Shown piece after piece: positions 6,722-15,002 of a DNA stretch of 39,052 nucleotides; positions within the stretch are counted from its first letter, which is position 1; the number at the start of each line of letters is the position of its first letter. The translations under genes and the position numbers were made by a program. Source of the DNA: Clostridiales bacterium. GTDB taxonomy: Bacteria; Bacillota; Clostridia; Oscillospirales; Oscillospiraceae. The stretch covers positions 1 to 39,052 of the forward strand of contig JAJUHS010000006.1 of assembly GCA_029267755.1 (NCBI GenBank), written 5' to 3'. Below the pieces are notes generated by a model. It worked only from the letters and a program-made list of their open reading frames with translations, did not search any database and was not told the DNA's origin.

Positions 6722-8553
6722 GCAACAATTATTCGGATAGCCAGAAAAGCCCAAAACGCGGCGGACCCATGGGGGGGCCGGGGGCAATGCGGCCGGGTGA
6801 AAAGCCAAAGGACTTCAAAAGGTCAATCGGAAGTCTGATTGCTTACTCCCGTAAATATATACCGGCGATTCTGATTGCCGTTTTATGCGCAGTGGCGGGA
6901 ACGGTGTTTTCACTGATCGGGCCTGATTGGCTGAAGACTGTGACAAACACCATCATGGAAGGTATGATGAAAGGCGGAATCGATCTTGACAAAATCGTAA
7001 GGATATGCACGACGCTCCTCATACTTTATGTGGCCGGAGCGCTGCTGACCTTCATTCAGGGGCGGATAATGGCATACGTTACCCAGAAAATTTCAAAGGG
7101 GCTGCGTACCGACATTTCTGAAAAGATTAACCGACTTCCGCTCAGATACTTCGATTCGACCACCTACGGCAACATTCTGAGCCGAGTCACGAATGACGTG
7201 GATATGATATCGCAGTCTCTCAACCAGAGCATCGGCCTTCTGGTAACATCCCTTACGATGCTGGTGGGCTCGGCTGTGATGATGCTGATAAACAACGTGA
7301 TACTGACCCTGACCGCCGTACTGGCCACGCTTATCGGCTTTTTGGCGATGACGGCAATAATGAAAAACTCGCAGAAGTATTTTTCGAGGAACCAGAAGCA
7401 TCTAGGAGAAATTAACGGGCATATTGAGGAAATTTACTCCGGACACAATATCGTGAAGGCCTATAACGGGGAAAAGGCCGCAAAACGAACCTTTGACGAC
7501 ATCAACGACAGGCTTTATGAGAGCAACTGGAAATCGCAGTTTTTGTCGGGCCTTATGATGCCTATTATGGTATTCATAGGAAACTTAGGTTATGCTGCGG
7601 TCTGTGTAGTCGGAGCCTCGCTTGCGATGAACGGGAAGATCAGCTTCGGCGTCATCGTCGCGTTTATGATCTATATACGCCTGTTTACGCAGCCGCTTTC
7701 CCAGATTGCTCAGGCCGCGACAAGTCTGCAATCCGCGGCCGCGTCGTCAGAGCGCGTTTTTGATTTCCTCAGAGAGCAGGAGATGCCCGAGCAGAAGGCC
7801 ACCGCCGAGCTTAAAACCGCGAGAGGTGATGTGACCTTCAGTCATGTTCACTTCGGATATAATCCGGAAAAAATTATAATAAACGATTTTTCCGCCGAAA
7901 TTAAGGCGGGGCAGAAGGTGGCTATTGTCGGTCCCACGGGCGCCGGCAAAACGACGATGGTAAACCTGCTGATGCGCTTTTATGAAATGAACAGCGGGGA
8001 AATACTGGTAGACGGCGTGCCCATCTCAAGCCTCTCCCGGGAAAATGTGCACGACTTGTTCTGCATGGTGCTTCAGGACACATGGCTCTTCGAGGGAACG
8101 ATCAAGGAAAACATTATATACAGCAAAAAGGGCGTATCTGACGAGGATGTTGTAAAAGCCTGCAAGGTCGTGGGGCTTCACCACTTCATACGCACGCTGC
8201 CGCACGGATACAATACGATTCTGGATGACAAGGCGAACCTGTCGGCGGGCCAGAAGCAGCTTGTCACTATCGCCCGCGCCATGATCGAAAATTCGCCGCT
8301 GCTTATTCTCGACGAGGCAACAAGCTCAGTAGACACGCGCACCGAGATACTTGTTCAGGAGGCAATGGATAAGCTGATGCAGGGCCGCACCTCGTTTGTA
8401 ATCGCGCACCGCCTATCGACAATTAAAAACGCCGACATAATTCTCGTTATGCGCGACGGCGATATCGTCGAAAGCGGAAAGCACGAGGAGCTGCTCGCAA
8501 AGGGAGGCTTTTACGCCGAGCTTTATAACAGCCAGTTTGAAAAAGCCTCGTAA
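6718..8553 (+). CDS. heterodimeric ABC exporter, subunit with consensus catalytic Glu
   Basis: A 611-residue half-transporter, partner of the preceding gene. A Gly/Pro/Met-rich cytoplasmic tail (residues 15-30, with PMGGPGAMRPGEKPKDFK) precedes six membrane helices; I recall this kind of tail from related clostridial exporters. The nucleotide-binding domain has Walker A GPTGAGKTT at 405-413, signature LSAGQ at 508-512, Walker B LLILDE with Asp532 and catalytic Glu533, and a switch His in VIAHRLST. The signature carries Ala in place of the first Gly (LSGGQ). In a head-to-tail dimer this signature faces the other subunit's Walker A, so it belongs to the degenerate site. A strong hairpin follows the stop codon. 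Confidence 0.94.
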   Translation: MSNNYSDSQKSPKRGGPMGGPGAMRPGEKPKDFKRSIGSLIAYSRKYIPAILIAVLCAVAGTVFSLIGPDWLKTVTNTIMEGMMKGGIDLDKIVRICTTLLILYVAGALLTFIQGRIMAYVTQKISKGLRTDISEKINRLPLRYFDSTTYGNILSRVTNDVDMISQSLNQSIGLLVTSLTMLVGSAVMMLINNVILTLTAVLATLIGFLAMTAIMKNSQKYFSRNQKHLGEINGHIEEIYSGHNIVKAYNGEKAAKRTFDDINDRLYESNWKSQFLSGLMMPIMVFIGNLGYAAVCVVGASLAMNGKISFGVIVAFMIYIRLFTQPLSQIAQAATSLQSAAASSERVFDFLREQEMPEQKATAELKTARGDVTFSHVHFGYNPEKIIINDFSAEIKAGQKVAIVGPTGAGKTTMVNLLMRFYEMNSGEILVDGVPISSLSRENVHDLFCMVLQDTWLFEGTIKENIIYSKKGVSDEDVVKACKVVGLHHFIRTLPHGYNTILDDKANLSAGQKQLVTIARAMIENSPLLILDEATSSVDTRTEILVQEAMDKLMQGRTSFVIAHRLSTIKNADIILVMRDGDIVESGKHEELLAKGGFYAELYNSQFEKAS

Positions 8554-8575
8554 CAGACTGTTAACCGATTTTAAT

Positions 8576-8622
8576 AAAATATCCGTATGTTCAACCATAT
8601 TTGAACGTACGGATATTTTGAT
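8576..8622 (+). terminator. intrinsic terminator of the marR-ABC operon
   Basis: A long, nearly perfect inverted repeat: AAAATATCCGTATGTTCAA (8576-8594) pairs with the stretch from 8601 to 8619, which ends TACGGATATTTT, around a short loop, and more Ts follow. It starts about 22 bases after the stop codon. Confidence 0.82.
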
Positions 8623-8807
8623 TTGCCGGGTTTTTATCCGATTCGCCTCGCTTTGTGGAGGTATGTCGGCATAAAACGGACCGGTGTTACGCGAATTTAA
8701 AAAAAATTAATAATTATGTAACATATAGAGACCCGGGATATGCTACTATGAAAAAGTAAATTGTAAACTTGAATTAATAAAAATGTTAAGGGTTTGAAAT
8801 ATTTTAG
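8623..8807. other. non-coding stretch before the glycosyltransferase gene
   Basis: Between the exporter terminator and the glycosyltransferase promoter I see no open frame of useful length on either strand, no tRNA-like fold and no clear riboswitch. The right half is AT-rich. Confidence 0.5.
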
Positions 8808-8836
8808 TTGAAATTTATCGAGCACGGTATTATACT
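8808..8836 (+). promoter_or_regulatory. sigma-A promoter of the family-2 glycosyltransferase gene
   Basis: TTGAAA (8808-8813), a 17-base spacer and TATACT (8831-8836), about 60 bases before the start codon. Confidence 0.75.
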
Positions 8837-8896
8837 ACACAGTGACGGAAGAGAATATTAATTATAAGACCCCTAAGGGATATGAAAGGCAATATT

Positions 8897-10156
8897 ATGA
8901 TACAGTGGCTAAAGTATATGAATTTGACAATTTTTGTGCTGTTTTTCATTTTTTATGCTTATCAGTTCGGATATGTATTTGTGCGGCTTATTAAGAAGAT
9001 GCCCAAATTTCAGGCAGATAAGCTGCATAAGTATGCGGTTCTGATAGCGGCGAGAAACGAAAGCGCGGTAATCGGCGCGCTTATCGACAGCATAAAGGCG
9101 CAGAATTATCCCTCTGAGCTTGTTGACATAATTATTGTCGCGGACAACTGTGACGACGATACTGCGGAGATTGCCAGACAGCATGGCGCGGACATGGTGA
9201 TAGAGAGGCACAACCTCCAGAAAATCGGCAAGGGATACGCCCTCAACTATGCTTTTGACCACATTAAGAATACATGCGGAATACGTCATTATGAAGGCTA
9301 TATGGTATTTGACGCCGACAACCTTCTCGACGAAAACTACATAAGAGAAATCAATAACGTGTTCGATAAGGGATACCGTGTCGTAACGAGTTACAGAAAT
9401 TCGAAGAACTACGGTTCAAACTGGATCTCAGCGGGATATTCCCTCTGGTATCTCCGCGAGTCCAAGTACCTCAACGGCTCGAGAATGCTTTGCAATTCAA
9501 GCTGTGCAATTTCTGGAACAGGCTTCCTTGTATCGAGCGAGATATTCGAAAAGGACGGCGGTTGGAAGTACAACCTCCTGACCGAGGATATCGAATTTAC
9601 CATCGCCAAGGTAATAGAGGGCGAGGTGTTCGGATACTGCGAATCCGCCATTCTATATGACGAGCAACCTATCAACTTCAAGACCTCATGGAAGCAGAGA
9701 ATGCGCTGGACAAAGGGCTTCTATCAGGTTATGGCTAATTACGGAGTCAATCTTTTCAAGGGGATATTCCACAAGGGTGGATTTAACTGCTATGATATGT
9801 TTGCAAACATAGCGCCCGCCACCTTGCTTACGATTTTGACGGTGGTTATCAACTTCAGCGCATTTTTATACGGTTCGCTGTTCGGCTACAAGGTAATAGC
9901 CATTACTTCTATACTCGAGGTTTGGGCGGCCGCAAGGAACATATACTTTACTTTGTTCTTCTTCGGGCTGATTACAACGATAACCGAGTGGAAGTATATA
10001 TACTGCAGCAACCTGAAGAAGATAGTTTATCTGTTCACTTTCCCGATATTTATGTTCACATACATGCCTATCGCGATAGCCGCGTTGTTCAAAAAGGTTA
10101 CATGGGAGCCCATCCGCCATACCTTTGTTGAAAGAGTCACCGTAACAAACAGATAA
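8897..10156 (+). CDS. membrane glycosyltransferase, family 2 (processive type)
   Basis: A 419-residue membrane-bound family-2 glycosyltransferase. One N-terminal helix (about 9-30) precedes the catalytic domain: AARNES nucleotide-binding start (51-56), VADNCDDDT (81-89), the metal-binding DAD (Asp139-Asp141), the TEDIEF acceptor-site motif, and the QRMRW box typical of processive enzymes (chitin, cellulose and PNAG synthase relatives). Three or four helices follow at the C-terminus. It probably builds or modifies a cell-surface polysaccharide from a nucleotide sugar; neither sugar nor product can be read. The start at 8897 has AAAGG 7 bases upstream; the ATG at 8882 sits one base from its ribosome-like site. 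It has its own promoter and terminator, with no partner gene in the unit. Confidence 0.88.
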   Translation: MIQWLKYMNLTIFVLFFIFYAYQFGYVFVRLIKKMPKFQADKLHKYAVLIAARNESAVIGALIDSIKAQNYPSELVDIIIVADNCDDDTAEIARQHGADMVIERHNLQKIGKGYALNYAFDHIKNTCGIRHYEGYMVFDADNLLDENYIREINNVFDKGYRVVTSYRNSKNYGSNWISAGYSLWYLRESKYLNGSRMLCNSSCAISGTGFLVSSEIFEKDGGWKYNLLTEDIEFTIAKVIEGEVFGYCESAILYDEQPINFKTSWKQRMRWTKGFYQVMANYGVNLFKGIFHKGGFNCYDMFANIAPATLLTILTVVINFSAFLYGSLFGYKVIAITSILEVWAAARNIYFTLFFFGLITTITEWKYIYCSNLKKIVYLFTFPIFMFTYMPIAIAALFKKVTWEPIRHTFVERVTVTNR

Positions 10157-10175
10157 TAATTCAGAGTCGTTTTAG

Positions 10176-10206
10176 AGCGGCACGGGCGAAACCCGTGCCG
10201 CTTTTT
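10176..10206 (+). terminator. intrinsic terminator after the glycosyltransferase gene
   Basis: An 11-bp perfect GC-rich inverted repeat (AGCGGCACGGG, 10176-10186, and its complement at 10192-10202) followed by a run of five Ts. Confidence 0.92.
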
Positions 10207-10321
10207 CCTATTAAATTGTTGTGCTTTTTTCTAAAACATGTTAGTATAATTAATATGCGATTGCCTGTACTACTTTGGCGCGGGGCTGAGCATACGGTCT
10301 GCGAAAACGGAGGTTATTATC

Positions 10322-11158
10322 TTGAAAATTTGGTTTGCGGTATTTTTGGGTCTGGTACAGGGCGTAACTGAGTTCCTGCCCGTATCCAGTTCAGGACATC
10401 TTTCTATTCTTCAGAATATGTTCGGTATGGAGAATGTCGAGCAAAGCCATCTGCTTTTTGATGTGCTTCTGCATCTCGGGACTCTTGTATCGGTGTGCAT
10501 AGTTTACAGAAAGGATATTGCGGATATCATCAGGGCATTTGCAGCCTTGTTCAGAAGGGGCGGCGGCAAAAGGGAGGGCGAAGCGAAAACAAGATCCTCG
10601 GCGCGGCTGCTCATAATGGTTATCGTCGCGACGCTCCCGCTTTTCGTCGCCGTATTCTTTGACGATTATGCAGAAAAGCTTTACAGTAATACTCTTTTCA
10701 TAGGGTTTGCACTTATAGTGACCGGGATTTTGCTTTTCGTATCCGATAAGGTCGTTCACGGCAAAAAGAACGAAAAGAACGCCACGATGGGCAACGCTCT
10801 GATTGTCGGCATAGCGCAGGCGATAGCTATCGTTCCCGGCCTTTCGCGTTCAGGGTCGACGATCTCGGCCGGTATTTTTCAGGGCTTTGATCGTGAGTTT
10901 GCGGTTAAGTTTTCGTTTATTATGTCCATTCCGGCAATACTGGGGGCTAATCTGCTGAGCCTTTTCAAGGCTTTGAAAGCGGGGGTCGATTTCTCGCTTA
11001 TTCCGGTTTACCTGATAGGCGTGGTGGTAGCATCTGTATCAGGCTACTTTGCTATAAATCTGGTAAAGTACATATCTAAGAAGGATAAGTTCGGCGGATT
11101 TGCATATTATTGCTGGGCCGTAGGACTTATTACGATCATACTTACGGTTATAGTATAG
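10322..11158 (+). CDS. uppP: undecaprenyl-diphosphatase UppP (BacA family)
   Basis: A 278-residue polytopic membrane enzyme that dephosphorylates undecaprenyl diphosphate so the lipid carrier can be reused for peptidoglycan and teichoic acid synthesis; in other species extra copies give bacitracin resistance. The two family motifs are present: QGVTEFLPVSSSGH at residues 13-26 and PGLSRSGST at 172-180. The length is typical. Translation starts at a TTG with GGAGG 8 bases upstream, and no better start exists. TATAAT at 10245-10250 could be the -10 box, but no good -35 is visible. No terminator separates it from the spoIIIE-type gene 58 bases downstream. Confidence 0.95.
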   Translation: MKIWFAVFLGLVQGVTEFLPVSSSGHLSILQNMFGMENVEQSHLLFDVLLHLGTLVSVCIVYRKDIADIIRAFAALFRRGGGKREGEAKTRSSARLLIMVIVATLPLFVAVFFDDYAEKLYSNTLFIGFALIVTGILLFVSDKVVHGKKNEKNATMGNALIVGIAQAIAIVPGLSRSGSTISAGIFQGFDREFAVKFSFIMSIPAILGANLLSLFKALKAGVDFSLIPVYLIGVVVASVSGYFAINLVKYISKKDKFGGFAYYCWAVGLITIILTVIV

Positions 11159-11216
11159 TCCCACGCGGCACGGATATTTAATTCCGGATAGTTTCCGCTG
11201 CCTAAGGAGTGTAAAA

Positions 11217-13670
11217 ATGGCTGCACGAAAGAAAGTTCAGAAAAGAAAAACGAATAACGTAAACGATAAGCCCCCGAAGCGCAGGGAGATCGGGGCTGCG
11301 GTTTGCCTGTTTCTTGGCATATGCTCGGTTTTCGGCTATTTCAGAAGCGAAGCATGGTTTATAAAACTCGTCCGGACGATCGGAACCGGATTATTCGGAT
11401 TGGGCTTTTATATAATGCCGATATGTCTTTTAGGATGCGCCTACATTCTTGCGTTCCACAGGGGGCGTCCCGTGAGACTCAGGGTTACCTGCACGCTTTC
11501 GATAATACCCGTGCTGGGCATAATTCTTCATTTTGCCCTGTGCAGGGTGGATTACGAGTGGACGGGAGGAATACTTAAGCTTCTGTATAGCGACGGAATC
11601 GCGCTGAGAAGCGGGGGCGTTATAAGCGGCCTTCTCGCGGTCGGCCTGATAAAAATGCTCGGCCTTATTTGCGGGGTGATTATAGTGGCGCTGCTGCTCG
11701 TAATTCTGTCGATGGCTGCGTTGCACATAACGCCGTCCGCGCTTGCCGATTTTAAGAAAAACCATCCTAAACGTGAGTATAAGCCTGTTGAGGAGGAAGT
11801 GCCAGCAAAGCGTGTTTCCCAGAGGACGGAATATGTACCGGACGCGAGGGATACTGAGTTTACGGCAATAAAAAAGGCCATAGACATCCCAGTGGACGAT
11901 CCTCCGCTTGCCGACAAGAAGAAAACCACATTCTTTAATAAAAACCCCGGCGCCGCGCCTCCGGACAGGGCTTTCGCGGCGGAGCCGGCCGCAAAAACCG
12001 TCCAGGAAATAAAGCCGGACATGCCTCCGTTCAATGTCGAGCAGGCAATTGAACCGGCAAAGCCCAAAAAGGAAGAGATAGCCGCGGAACAGAAGTCGGT
12101 CGCCAAAACAATCGAGCAGAATATGGCACATTCCGACGACTATATATTCCCGCCGGTAAATCTCCTGACCGAGGTAAGGCATACTGCGTCAACTGCCGGC
12201 GACAGCGAAATGAGCATAAACGCCAGACGTCTTGAAGCTACCATGCACAACTTCGGAATAAACGCGAAAATTTCCAATATTACAAGGGGACCGACTGTTA
12301 CGCGTTACGAGGTCGAGCTGGATCAGGGGGTGCGCCTTAACAAGCTTACAAACCTTGCGGACGACATCGCACTTTCGCTCGGCACATCCGGTGTGCGCAT
12401 CGCTCCGATACCGGATAAGATTTCGATAGTCGGCATCGAGGTGCCGAACAAGCTCGTAAGCACGGTCTTTATCCGTGAGCTTATCGAATCGCAGGAGTTC
12501 AGAAACGCGGCCTCAAAGGTGACCTTTGCAATAGGCAAGGATATAGCGGGAAAATGTGTCGTCGGCAATATCGAAAAGCTGCCGCACATGCTTATCGCCG
12601 GCACCACGGGAAGCGGTAAGTCCGTATGCATGAACTCGCTTATTATCAGCCTGCTTTACAAGGCAAAGCCCGAGGAAGTCCGCTTTATAATGATCGACCC
12701 GAAGATGATAGAGCTTGGAGTTTATAACGGCATCCCGCACCTGCTGATACCGGTCGTTACGGATCCTAAAAAGGCTGCGGGAGCGCTTCAGTGGGCCGTT
12801 ACTGAAATGATGAAGCGTTACAGGCTGTTTTCGGAAATAGGCGTAAAGAATATTACTACATATAACGCCGCCTGTGACAAGGATCCCGAGCGCCAGAAGC
12901 TGCCGCAGGTGGTTATACTGATAGATGAGCTTGCCGACCTTATGATCGCGGCGGCTAAAGAGGTGGAGGAGTCCATCTGCCGTATCGCCCAGATGGCGAG
13001 AGCGGCCGGTATGCACCTTATAATCGCGACTCAGCGTCCCTCCGCCGACGTAATAACGGGACTTATGAAAGCCAACATACCATCGCGTATCGCATTCGCG
13101 GTCGCATCCCAGCTTGAAAGCCGTATAATCATGGATACTCCGGGCGCCGAAAAGCTGATTGGGCGCGGCGACATGCTTTATTTCCCGCTTGGATCGGGAA
13201 AGCCGATGCGCGTACAGGGAACGCTTATCAGCGAGGAAGAGGTGGAGGCGGTCGTAGAGTTCGTTAAGAAAAGCGGAGCTCCGCAGTATTCCGACGAGAT
13301 CATCGACCATATCGAAAAGGCGGCGGAGGAAAAGAAGTCCGGAGCGAGTTCCGACGGTGCGCTCGACTGCGAGAGTGACGATGGAGACGAGCTTTTGCCC
13401 GCCGCTATCGAGGTGGTTCTTGAATCCGGACAGGCATCCGTTTCAATGCTTCAGAGGAGACTCAAGCTGGGCTATTCCAGAGCCGCAAGGCTTGTCGATC
13501 AGATGGAGGACCGAGGTATAGTAGGCCCGTTTGAGGGCTCAAAGCCGAGGCAGCTTCTTATTACCAAGGCCCAGTGGCAGGAGATGCAGCTTATTAACGG
13601 CACGGCGCCTGGCGACAGGTTCTTTGCACCTGACGGAGAGGACGACGGATCCGAAGAAGACGACGAGTAA
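11217..13670 (+). CDS. FtsK/SpoIIIE family DNA translocase
   Basis: An 817-residue DNA translocase with membrane helices in the first 170 residues or so, a low-complexity Pro/Lys/Glu-rich linker (about 180-300), the motor domain with Walker A GTTGSGKS at 462-469 and Walker B VVILIDELADLM, and a C-terminal winged-helix gamma domain (ELLPAAIEVVLESGQAS to the RQLL region) that reads polar DNA sequences. These proteins pump chromosomal DNA through the division septum or, in sporulation, into the forespore. A single protein may do both jobs; the window cannot tell SpoIIIE from FtsK/SftA, but the length and membrane domain favour SpoIIIE. AAGGAG sits 8 bases before the ATG. Confidence 0.94.
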   Translation: MAARKKVQKRKTNNVNDKPPKRREIGAAVCLFLGICSVFGYFRSEAWFIKLVRTIGTGLFGLGFYIMPICLLGCAYILAFHRGRPVRLRVTCTLSIIPVLGIILHFALCRVDYEWTGGILKLLYSDGIALRSGGVISGLLAVGLIKMLGLICGVIIVALLLVILSMAALHITPSALADFKKNHPKREYKPVEEEVPAKRVSQRTEYVPDARDTEFTAIKKAIDIPVDDPPLADKKKTTFFNKNPGAAPPDRAFAAEPAAKTVQEIKPDMPPFNVEQAIEPAKPKKEEIAAEQKSVAKTIEQNMAHSDDYIFPPVNLLTEVRHTASTAGDSEMSINARRLEATMHNFGINAKISNITRGPTVTRYEVELDQGVRLNKLTNLADDIALSLGTSGVRIAPIPDKISIVGIEVPNKLVSTVFIRELIESQEFRNAASKVTFAIGKDIAGKCVVGNIEKLPHMLIAGTTGSGKSVCMNSLIISLLYKAKPEEVRFIMIDPKMIELGVYNGIPHLLIPVVTDPKKAAGALQWAVTEMMKRYRLFSEIGVKNITTYNAACDKDPERQKLPQVVILIDELADLMIAAAKEVEESICRIAQMARAAGMHLIIATQRPSADVITGLMKANIPSRIAFAVASQLESRIIMDTPGAEKLIGRGDMLYFPLGSGKPMRVQGTLISEEEVEAVVEFVKKSGAPQYSDEIIDHIEKAAEEKKSGASSDGALDCESDDGDELLPAAIEVVLESGQASVSMLQRRLKLGYSRAARLVDQMEDRGIVGPFEGSKPRQLLITKAQWQEMQLINGTAPGDRFFAPDGEDDGSEEDDE

Positions 13671-13730
13671 TAATAAAACCAAACGGGATGTCGGTCTTAT
13701 TGAAATCAGCAGATCATTTCAGGAGAATAT

Positions 13731-14966
13731 ATGGAATCAGAAGAAAAAAAGCAGAGATTATGGAACCGCACCTTTATTTGCGCCGTACTATGCCAGGCAT
13801 TAATGACGACATCCTCAGCCATAGCCAATCCTCTTATCACGACCTACACAAATTTTCTGGGTGCAGACGCCATGACAGTGGGATTCCTTACCGGGATGCT
13901 TTTCGGAGTCGCAAATCTGATGAGACCTTTCTCAGGGCCAGCGATAGTAAGATTTGACAAGAGGCATCTGCTCATATTCAGCGCGGTACTCGGAATAGTT
14001 TTTAATGTTGTATACGCCGTTTTCAACAACATATCCATGTTCGTTGTGGCCAGAGTCTTACAGGGCATTCAGTTCAGTATCATCGGCTCTCTTATTATGA
14101 CGATCGTAGGCGACAACATTCCAAAGGAAAAGCTGGGGTCCGGCATCGGCATTTACAGTATCGCGGGAACCGTTGCAACGGCTGTTGGCCCGTCGATAGG
14201 ACTGGCTCTCAATGCTTTCGGGAAAGCGCGTTACGGAGAGGCTTTTGGATTCAAGGCTATATTCTATGCGTCCGCAGCGCTCTTTGTCGTTTCGTTGATA
14301 CCCGCTTTTCTGATAGATCCCCAAAAGACAAGCAGAAAACAAATCGCCGCGGCAGGGGTATGGTACAGGAATATTATCTCTCCGCCGGCAATCCCGCTGG
14401 CGCTCTGCATGATGTTCAACTTTATCGCATATTCAATTCCCAACACTTATATGGTGCCCTATGCCGCCGAGAAGGGGTTTGCGGGGGTCGGAACATTTTT
14501 CACGATTTACGCTGCCTTTACTCTTGTTACAAGGCCGGTGTCCGGGAAAATAGTCGACCGCTTTGGAGCGTCTTCAATCATCTATCCAAGCGTGTTTTTA
14601 TACATCGCATCTTTTTTGATGCTGTGGAAGGCGCAGAGTATGACGGCGGTTTATATAAGCGCGGTATTGTCCTCACTCGGCTTCGGAGCGTCCTTCCCGG
14701 TTTTCCAGTCGCTCTGTCTTCAGGTGGTACCGCGTATCAAGCGGGGAGCCGCGAGTAATACTGTTTTCATCGGGATAGATATAGGGCAATTTTTCGGTCC
14801 CATAATTGGCGGCACACTGATTAGTGCCTATGCAACCACGGGTCATGCGTACTCCACGCTTTTCCTGCTCGGAGTTGTCCCAATCATAATATCCGCCGCA
14901 ATATATGCAGCATTCAGAAAGTACCTTGTCCGAAAAATCCGGGAAGCAGAGGAGCACGGAGAATAA
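13731..14966 (+). CDS. MFS family transporter (drug efflux-like)
   Basis: A 411-residue major facilitator with about twelve hydrophobic segments. It has the LMRPFSGPAIVRFDKRH loop between helices 2 and 3 (a variant of the family GxLaDrxGrk motif) and the equivalent RPVSGKIVDRFGA loop between helices 8 and 9. It resembles drug or metabolite efflux proteins, but the substrate cannot be predicted. AGGAGA precedes the ATG. It lies 60 bases after the spoIIIE-type gene with no terminator between, so partial co-transcription is possible, and a hairpin follows. Confidence 0.88.
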   Translation: MESEEKKQRLWNRTFICAVLCQALMTTSSAIANPLITTYTNFLGADAMTVGFLTGMLFGVANLMRPFSGPAIVRFDKRHLLIFSAVLGIVFNVVYAVFNNISMFVVARVLQGIQFSIIGSLIMTIVGDNIPKEKLGSGIGIYSIAGTVATAVGPSIGLALNAFGKARYGEAFGFKAIFYASAALFVVSLIPAFLIDPQKTSRKQIAAAGVWYRNIISPPAIPLALCMMFNFIAYSIPNTYMVPYAAEKGFAGVGTFFTIYAAFTLVTRPVSGKIVDRFGASSIIYPSVFLYIASFLMLWKAQSMTAVYISAVLSSLGFGASFPVFQSLCLQVVPRIKRGAASNTVFIGIDIGQFFGPIIGGTLISAYATTGHAYSTLFLLGVVPIIISAAIYAAFRKYLVRKIREAEEHGE

Positions 14967-14976
14967 AATATAATCA

Positions 14977-14997
14977 GGGGCTGCATTTTGCAGCCCC
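14977..14997. terminator. hairpin between the convergent MFS and ypeB genes
   Basis: A 9-bp perfect inverted repeat (GGGGCTGCA and TGCAGCCCC) around a 3-base loop, 10 bases after the MFS stop and 5 bases before the end of ypeB. Only short T tracts flank it, so it probably acts as a modest terminator for both converging transcripts. Confidence 0.7.
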
Positions 14998-15002
14998 CAT
15001 TT

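Noticed and set aside
12513-13310. 265-residue open frame opposite the spoIIIE-type gene
   Set aside because: It is a mirror frame of a well-supported coding region, has no recognisable domain and is rich in Arg/His/Tyr as expected for a shadow.
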